DNA from: an uncultured Acidaminococcus sp.
Lineage (GTDB): Bacteria; Bacillota; Negativicutes; Acidaminococcales; Acidaminococcaceae
DNA length: 64,000 nucleotides
Direction of reading: 5' to 3'
Assembly: GCA_900538365.1 (NCBI GenBank)
Contig: UPXT01000001.1
Span: 1 to 64,000, forward strand
The position numbers and the translations under genes are program-made. The notes beneath the pieces are model-generated. The model had not been told where the DNA came from. It made no database searches and saw only the letters and a program-made list of their open reading frames with translations. Of this stretch, positions 58,826 through 64,000 are shown piece after piece; the first letter of the stretch is position 1; every line of letters starts with the position of its first letter.

Positions 58826-60205
58826 TTGGCACAACATGATTTCGTATTTGTTTATGGCGCTGGCATCAGCGGTCAGGGCGTGTCCCAGGTCCTTCTCGAC
58901 CAGGGCGAAAAAGTAATTTTATATAATGATGATCAAAAGGAATTGGACCACGCGTTCCGAGAGGATATGAAAAAGCGGGGTGGGGAAATCGTTTTTTCTG
59001 AAGATCCCCGTCCTTATCTGAAAAAGAGTAAACTTTTCATCATTTCCCCAGGCATTCCTTTTACGACGGAGGTCGTAAAAAAAGCCCGCGAGGAGAAACT
59101 CGAAATCATTGGTGAAGCAGAATATGCAAGCCGCCTTTATAAAGGCCACTGGGTGGGCATTACGGGAACGAACGGCAAGACGACAACGACGACACTTGTT
59201 TCCCGGATGCTTGAAACGCTGCCAGTTCCGACAACGGTTGCAGGCAACATTGGCTATGCCCTTTCCAAGGAACTGGAACACATGGGACCGGAATCCTATG
59301 TAGCAGCAGAACTGTCAAGCTTCCAGCTGGAGGGAATGACGACTTTCCATCCGCAGATTGCCTGCATCGTCAATATCACGCCTGACCATTTTGAACGGCA
59401 CGGCAATATGGAAAACTACATCAATGCCAAGGCTCAGATTTTTGCCCATCAAACGGCGGAAGATATCCTGGTCTTGAATTATGATAATGAACCTGACCGA
59501 AAGCTTGCACATCGTGCGGCAAGCCGCGTCTTTTTCTTCAGCACCGAAGAAAAACTTGAACAGGGAGCCTGGATCGAAGAGGGAAACTTTGTCTTTGCTG
59601 TCGATGGAACAAAGCATGTGGTCTGCAAGGTGTCCGATCTTAAGATCTTTGGCGCCCACAATGAACAAAACGTTCTTGCGGCCATCCTTTGCTGCCACTT
59701 TGCCGGTGTCACCGTGGAAAATATGGCAAAGGTCCTGAAAGCCTTTGAAGGGGTGGAGCATCGCCTTGAATATGTAACGACTATCAAAGGAGTGCCTTAT
59801 TACAACGACTCCAAGGCAACAAATACCGATTCTGCTGTCAAGGCCCTTGAAGCCTTCAAGAAAGGGCATGTGATCCTTCTTGCCGGCGGCCATGACAAGA
59901 TGACGGATCTTACGGAATTCATGCAGGTGACGGCTAAGAAAACGGATGCCCTGATCCTTTTGGGAGAGGCTCGCCATCGCTTTTTGGAAGCCGCCAAGAA
60001 AAATGGCGTCAAGAACATCGTCATGTGTGATGGCTCCTTTGAAGATGCTGTGCGCTTGGCCTACGGTATGGCAAAACCGCCTCAAGTTGTGCTCCTGTCG
60101 CCAGCCTGCTCTTCCTATGATATGTTTGCAAACTTCCCGGAACGGGGACGGGTCTTTAAGTCCATAGTCCATACGCTCAAAAAGGAAGCCGGGGAGGAAG
60201 CATAA
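58826..60205 (+). CDS. murD: UDP-MurNAc-L-Ala:D-Glu ligase MurD
   Basis: MurD adds D-glutamate to UDP-MurNAc-L-alanine. The 459-residue protein has an N-terminal Rossmann domain (VYGAGISGQGVSQVL), the P-loop ITGTNGKTTTTTL near residue 113, NITPDHFERHGNMENY and the C-terminal YNDSKATNTDS and LLAGGHDK. The start codon is TTG, supported by TAGGGGGC seven bases upstream and by the usual N terminus. The stop shares one base with the murG start. In most clusters ftsW lies between murD and murG; it is missing here. Confidence 0.96.
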   Translation: MAQHDFVFVYGAGISGQGVSQVLLDQGEKVILYNDDQKELDHAFREDMKKRGGEIVFSEDPRPYLKKSKLFIISPGIPFTTEVVKKAREEKLEIIGEAEYASRLYKGHWVGITGTNGKTTTTTLVSRMLETLPVPTTVAGNIGYALSKELEHMGPESYVAAELSSFQLEGMTTFHPQIACIVNITPDHFERHGNMENYINAKAQIFAHQTAEDILVLNYDNEPDRKLAHRAASRVFFFSTEEKLEQGAWIEEGNFVFAVDGTKHVVCKVSDLKIFGAHNEQNVLAAILCCHFAGVTVENMAKVLKAFEGVEHRLEYVTTIKGVPYYNDSKATNTDSAVKALEAFKKGHVILLAGGHDKMTDLTEFMQVTAKKTDALILLGEARHRFLEAAKKNGVKNIVMCDGSFEDAVRLAYGMAKPPQVVLLSPACSSYDMFANFPERGRVFKSIVHTLKKEAGEEA

Positions 60206-61320
60206 TGAAGGTCCTCATTGCTGGCGGCGGTACGGGCGGTCATATCTACCCTGCCCTTACCATTGCTGATGCCATTCGACGTCAGGTTCCCGATGCGGAA
60301 ATCACTTTTGTCGGGACGCGCAAGGGCCTTGAAAAGGATATTGTCCCGCGCTATGGCTATCCATTGGAATTTATCCGTGTCGCAGGGTTTGAACGCCGCT
60401 TGGGTGTGGGAACGCTCAAAAGCGCGGCAGCTCTAGTAAGCGGGATGAGCGACGCCTATAAACTGGTGAACCGGATCGACCCCGATCTTGTCATTGGAAC
60501 AGGCGGCTATGTCTGCGGTCCTGTCCTTTTTTGGGGCGCCATGAAACGGGTCCCTACGGCGATCCAGGAACAAAATGCCATGCCTGGCGTGACCAATAAG
60601 ATCCTTTCCCATTTTGTGGATAAGGTCTTTTTGGGGTACAAGGATGCGGGAAAATATTTTTCCCGTCACGCCAAGATAATCGTTACGGGTAATCCGGTCC
60701 GCCGCGATGTGACGGAAGCGGACCGGCAGGAAGGGTACAAGAAGCTCGGCCTTGATCCTATGAAAAAGACAATCCTCGTCTTTGGCGGGTCAAGAGGCGC
60801 CCGGACCATCAATGAAAGTATGGTCTATGTAGAAAAGAAACTTGCCGGAAACCAGCGGATCCAGGTCCTCCATGCGACGGGTGACTTAGGCTGCAAGGCC
60901 CATCTGGAGGCTTTGGGAGGCCTTCTTGAAACGGCTGATAATCTTCACATCGTGAATTATCTCCATGAGATGCCCCTTGCGCTTTCTGTCGCCGATCTTG
61001 CGGTTTCACGGGCAGGGGCCATTGGCCTTGCGGAACTGATGGCGCGGGGCATCCCGTCTATCCTGATTCCGTACCCCTATGCAACAGCAAATCATCAGGA
61101 GTACAATGCCCGGGCCCTCAAGGCCCAGGGAGCGGCTGAAGTCATCCTGGACCGGGAGCTTACGGGAGAGACCTTGTACAACGTGATTGAACGTCTTTTA
61201 AAGGACTCCGATCTGTTGAATATGATGCACCGAGGGGCACTTAAAGCGGGACAGAAGGATGCAGCGGACCATATTGCCGCAGAAGCCCTTGCCATGACCG
61301 GTGAGGGTAGGGAGGGATAA
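60205..61320 (+). CDS. murG: UDP-GlcNAc transferase MurG
   Basis: MurG adds N-acetylglucosamine to lipid I, giving lipid II, at the inner face of the membrane. The 371-residue GT28 enzyme starts VLIAGGGTGGHIYPAL, with TRKGLEKDIVPRYGY, GTGGYVCGPVLFWG, QEQNAMPGVTNKIL and the acceptor/donor region SRAGAIGLAELMA all present. It begins on the last base of the murD stop codon and is followed by murC at a four-base gap, so it is translated as part of the same unit. Confidence 0.97.
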   Translation: MKVLIAGGGTGGHIYPALTIADAIRRQVPDAEITFVGTRKGLEKDIVPRYGYPLEFIRVAGFERRLGVGTLKSAAALVSGMSDAYKLVNRIDPDLVIGTGGYVCGPVLFWGAMKRVPTAIQEQNAMPGVTNKILSHFVDKVFLGYKDAGKYFSRHAKIIVTGNPVRRDVTEADRQEGYKKLGLDPMKKTILVFGGSRGARTINESMVYVEKKLAGNQRIQVLHATGDLGCKAHLEALGGLLETADNLHIVNYLHEMPLALSVADLAVSRAGAIGLAELMARGIPSILIPYPYATANHQEYNARALKAQGAAEVILDRELTGETLYNVIERLLKDSDLLNMMHRGALKAGQKDAADHIAAEALAMTGEGREG

Positions 61321-61324
61321 CAGC

Positions 61325-62716
61325 GTGATCGATTTGGATCAGATCAAAAATATTCATTTTATCGGCATTGGCGGCGCTGGCATGAGTGCCCTTGCCAATG
61401 TCCTCATCAAACGAGGGTTCCATGTCTCCGGGTCCGATGCAAAACCGGGAGAAATGGCGACCAAGCTCGCAAAAGAAGGCGCCCTTGTCTTTATTGGCCA
61501 TGCGGCCTGTCAGATTGAGCGCGCTGAGGTCATTGTCGTTTCAACAGCCATCCATCCAGATAATCCGGAGCTGGTGGAAGCCCACAAGCGCGGCGTTCCT
61601 GTCATTCATCGCAGCGATGTCCTGGCTTATCTCATGAATAAGCATAAAGGCATTGCTGTGGCCGGCGCCCATGGAAAAACAACGACAAGTTCCATGCTGA
61701 GCCTCATTACCTGTGATAATGGCATCGATCCGACTGTCGTGGTAGGCGGCGTGGTCAATAACCTTGGCACGAACTCCGTCAATGGCGAAAGTGATTATGT
61801 CGTGGCAGAAGCTGACGAAAGCGATGGTTCCTTTCTCAAGTTCCGTCCTTATTTAGCCGTCATTACGAATATTGAAAATGATCATCTGGACCATTATGGA
61901 ACGGAAGAAAAGATCCAGGAAGCTTTCCAGCAGTTCGTCGATCAAGTCAAGGAACATGGCAAGGCCATTCTTTGTTATGATAATGAGAAGGTGCGCCGCG
62001 TCGGAAAAAAGACCGCAACAGAGGTCGTCAGCTATGGCATTGACGCAAAGGACTCGGACTACCGTGCCGCAAATATTGAGTATGCCAAGGACGGCACCCA
62101 CTATGATATCCTTTTCCGCGGTGAAAAAATCGGGGAAGGTCATCTGATTGTGCCGGGCCGGCACAATGTCCTCAATGCCTTGGGTGCGCTTGCCGCTGCT
62201 CGGGAACTTGGCCTTTCCGTAGAAGAAATTTCTAGGAGCCTCGAAAAGTTTACCGGCGCCAAACGGCGGTTTGAGACCAAGGGACGGGTGCGCGGCATCT
62301 GGGTCGTAGATGACTATGCCCATCATCCTACGGAAATCAAGGTCACGTTAAAAGCTGCCCGACAGACGCAGCCCAAACGTCTTATCGTTGTTTTCCAGCC
62401 CCACCGCTACACGCGGACAAAACTCCTGCTTGACGAATTTGCCGTCGCTTTCAAGGACGCTGATGAACTCATTGTGACAGATATCTATGCTGCCAGTGAG
62501 GATCCCATTCCCGGCATTTCAGGCAAGATGCTTGCTGAGACCATTCAAAAGACGACCGGTCAGGATGTGAGCTATATGAGCGGCTTTGAATCCATTAAAA
62601 ATTACCTTGTGGAACATGCGGCTGCCGGTGACCTCATCATGACCATCGGTGCCGGCAGTATCAATCAGCTGGGTGCAAACCTTGCAGAAGCATTGGAAGG
62701 GAGTAAGAAAGCATGA
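61325..62716 (+). CDS. murC: UDP-MurNAc:L-Ala ligase MurC
   Basis: MurC adds L-alanine to UDP-MurNAc, the first peptide step. The 463-residue protein shows IHFIGIGGAGMSALANVL, the P-loop VAGAHGKTTTSSM, EADESDGSFL, ENDHLDHY and the DDYAHHPTEI loop plus FQPHRYTRT in the C-terminal domain. GTG 61325 is the best start, eight bases after GGAGGG; the open frame extends upstream into murG. It overlaps ddl by four bases. murB, which often follows murC in Firmicutes, is absent. Confidence 0.96.
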   Translation: MIDLDQIKNIHFIGIGGAGMSALANVLIKRGFHVSGSDAKPGEMATKLAKEGALVFIGHAACQIERAEVIVVSTAIHPDNPELVEAHKRGVPVIHRSDVLAYLMNKHKGIAVAGAHGKTTTSSMLSLITCDNGIDPTVVVGGVVNNLGTNSVNGESDYVVAEADESDGSFLKFRPYLAVITNIENDHLDHYGTEEKIQEAFQQFVDQVKEHGKAILCYDNEKVRRVGKKTATEVVSYGIDAKDSDYRAANIEYAKDGTHYDILFRGEKIGEGHLIVPGRHNVLNALGALAAARELGLSVEEISRSLEKFTGAKRRFETKGRVRGIWVVDDYAHHPTEIKVTLKAARQTQPKRLIVVFQPHRYTRTKLLLDEFAVAFKDADELIVTDIYAASEDPIPGISGKMLAETIQKTTGQDVSYMSGFESIKNYLVEHAAAGDLIMTIGAGSINQLGANLAEALEGSKKA

Positions 62717-63651
62717 TGAAGACAAAACGTATTGGCGTTGTTATGGGCGGACCCAGTAAGGAGCGGGAAGTGTCCCTGAATACAGGGTCGGCCATTGTGG
62801 AAGCGTTAAAGGAAAAAGGCTATGACGCAGTACCCGTTGACCTTGATCCGTCCCTTTTCCCTTCCCAGATTGAAGATGCAGGGATACAAGTCGTTTTTAA
62901 TGCCGTCCACGGTCTTTATGGGGAAGATGGCAGGATGCAGGCCGTCCTTGAAATGCTTGGCATTCCTTACACAGGGTCCGGCGTTCTTTCAAGCGCCCTT
63001 GCCATGAATAAGTTCTACACAAAAAGAATGTTTGAGGCAAACGGTGTAAAGACCGCAAAGTGCCTTTACCTAACCGATAAGGACAGACAAACGGCCAAAC
63101 AAGACATCCTCCGTCAGCTAGGGATTCCTTGCGTTGTCAAACCGGCGGAACAGGGTTCCAGCATTGGCGTGACCATCGTCAAAAAGGAAGAAGACCTGGA
63201 TAAGGCCCTTGAAGAAGCGTTCTCTTATGGGCAACTTGTCCTTGCCGAAGCCTTCTTTACGGGAAAGGAAGTGGCCGCAGGCGTCATGATGGATGCCAGC
63301 GGAAACCCGGTTGCTATGCCCCTTGTCCTCATTGAGCCCCATGTGGACTTTTATGACTACCACAATAAATATACCAAGGGAGCCACCACCTACACCTGCC
63401 CGGCGCCTTTTGATGAAATCCTCACAAAGGCTCTCCAAGAAGAAGCCGTGAAGGCTTATAAGGCCCTTGGCTGCAGCGGGGTCGCCCGTGTCGATGAAAT
63501 GGTTGACACAGAAGGCCGCTTCATCTGCCTTGAAGTCAATACGATTCCCGGTATGACGGCAACGAGCCTTGTGCCGAAAGCAGCAAAGGCCATGGGCCTT
63601 TCTTTCCCGGATCTGTGTGAAAAGATCCTTGAAACGGCTCATTTGGGCTAA
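62713..63651 (+). CDS. ddl: D-alanine--D-alanine ligase
   Basis: Ddl makes the D-Ala-D-Ala dipeptide for MurF. The 312-residue ATP-grasp protein has RIGVVMGGPSKEREVSLNTG, the substrate-site VVKPAEQGSSIGVT, the loop FYDYHNKYTKGATTY with the Tyr typical of D-Ala-D-Ala rather than D-Ala-D-Lac ligases, and the metal ligands in CLEVNTIPGMTATSL. This points to vancomycin-type susceptibility of the pentapeptide, though the outer membrane matters too. It lies between murC and ftsQ, as in Proteobacteria and many diderms. Confidence 0.95.
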   Translation: MMKTKRIGVVMGGPSKEREVSLNTGSAIVEALKEKGYDAVPVDLDPSLFPSQIEDAGIQVVFNAVHGLYGEDGRMQAVLEMLGIPYTGSGVLSSALAMNKFYTKRMFEANGVKTAKCLYLTDKDRQTAKQDILRQLGIPCVVKPAEQGSSIGVTIVKKEEDLDKALEEAFSYGQLVLAEAFFTGKEVAAGVMMDASGNPVAMPLVLIEPHVDFYDYHNKYTKGATTYTCPAPFDEILTKALQEEAVKAYKALGCSGVARVDEMVDTEGRFICLEVNTIPGMTATSLVPKAAKAMGLSFPDLCEKILETAHLG

Positions 63652-63656
63652 CGGCT

Positions 63657-64000
63657 ATGGAACCGCCAAAGTGGAACCGGAAGCCTTTTCGCCCGCCTGT
63701 GCCGCCATCCCCTCCTGAAAAAGAGAAAGGAAAGGAGGCGGCGGAAAGAAAGACCGGTAAAAAACGAAAGAAACACTGGCATTTCAGGCCGTCCTTCACA
63801 CTCCCCAGTCCTTCACCCCGTGTGGTAAGCGCACTGCTTGCCTTCTTGGCTGCCTTTGGGCTCTTTTGGTTCCTGATCCATCGGCCGGGTCTTCATATAG
63901 GGAAAATCCGCATCATTGGAGCCACCTATATCACACGGGAAGAAGTCATGGAAGAAGGCGGCCTGTGGGAGCCCATCAATGTCCTTGATATTGACCGAAA
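63657..64000 (+). CDS. ftsQ: Cell division protein FtsQ/DivIB, N-terminal part (cut by window end)
   Basis: The first 114 codons are present. The cytoplasmic part is Pro- and Lys-rich (KPFRPPVPPSPPEKEKGKEA, then a basic KKRKKH stretch), followed by one transmembrane helix (VSALLAFLAAFGLFWFLI, about residues 62-79) and the start of a POTRA domain, IGKIRIIGATYITREEVMEE, as in FtsQ/DivIB. FtsQ links FtsL and FtsB to the rest of the divisome. ATG 63657 has no strong ribosome site and begins five bases after ddl, suggesting coupled translation. The gene continues beyond the window. Confidence 0.88.
   Translation, partial: MEPPKWNRKPFRPPVPPSPPEKEKGKEAAERKTGKKRKKHWHFRPSFTLPSPSPRVVSALLAFLAAFGLFWFLIHRPGLHIGKIRIIGATYITREEVMEEGGLWEPINVLDIDR

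Noticed and set aside
1..64000. CRISPR arrays, tRNA or rRNA genes, prophage or toxin-antitoxin modules
   Set aside because: No regularly spaced direct repeats, no cloverleaf or rRNA sequence recognised by eye, and no phage structural or integrase genes; a dedicated tRNA scan would be needed to exclude isolated tRNAs fully.

Overview
The window looks like chromosomal DNA of an anaerobic, diderm Firmicute of the class Negativicutes, most plausibly Acidaminococcaceae (Acidaminococcus or a close relative). The gene orders are Firmicute-like (rimP-nusA-ylxR-ylxQ-infB-rbfA-nrnA-truB-ribF-rpsO, and mraZ-rsmH-ftsL with mur genes). MurE carries the DNPR motif of meso-diaminopimelate enzymes. An outer-membrane YadA-type adhesin and a ferredoxin-dependent 2-oxoacid oxidoreductase are also present. 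The genus is inference; the class-level reading rests on these traits together.

Layout. 0.1-9.6 kb: a secreted repeat protein, then the rimP-to-rpsO translation/RNA operon. 9.6-14.8 kb: an M20 amidohydrolase with a YoaK-type membrane protein, a FetAB-type exporter, and pncB. 14.9-19.3 kb: a secreted alpha/beta hydrolase, an exported PuuD-like amidotransferase and two LysR regulators. 19.4-30.3 kb: a sugar-acid locus holding glucarate dehydratase, a GntP transporter, a 2-hydroxyacid dehydrogenase, a ferredoxin plus three-subunit 2-oxoacid:ferredoxin oxidoreductase, an IlvD/Edd dehydratase, a VOC protein, a nitroreductase and a CoA-transferase-fold protein that appears to lack the catalytic Glu. 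30.4-37.9 kb: a flavoprotein with a four-Cys motif, a secreted beta-helix protein between two gene-free stretches of about 0.6 kb, a MATE pump, a 44-codon small ORF with its own signals, a DUF1445 protein, a LOG-family protein and a phosphoesterase. 38.0-44.1 kb: an operon of a glutathionyl-hydroquinone-reductase-like protein, an MmgE/PrpD protein, a polar amino-acid ABC transporter and a GNAT acetyltransferase, resembling the Bacillus yxe operon for S-(2-succino)cysteine. 44.1-52.6 kb: a patchwork of PatB, a frameshifted YadA adhesin, BioB under a probable BirA operator, galactarate dehydratase GarD and an IS orfA remnant, bracketed by two inverted copies of a 36-bp palindrome. 52.9-64.0 kb: the division/cell-wall cluster from mraZ to a truncated ftsQ, without ftsI, ftsW or murB.

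Metabolically, GudD and GarD should converge on 5-dehydro-4-deoxyglucarate. No GarL, GarR or KdgD is visible, so the IlvD/Edd dehydratase and the ferredoxin oxidoreductase beside gudD suggest a different, possibly undescribed route toward 2-oxoglutarate-type intermediates. The yxe-like operon suggests uptake and breakdown of thiol adducts. Transcription units are unusually well marked by hairpins, several of which contain the stop codons of the genes they end.
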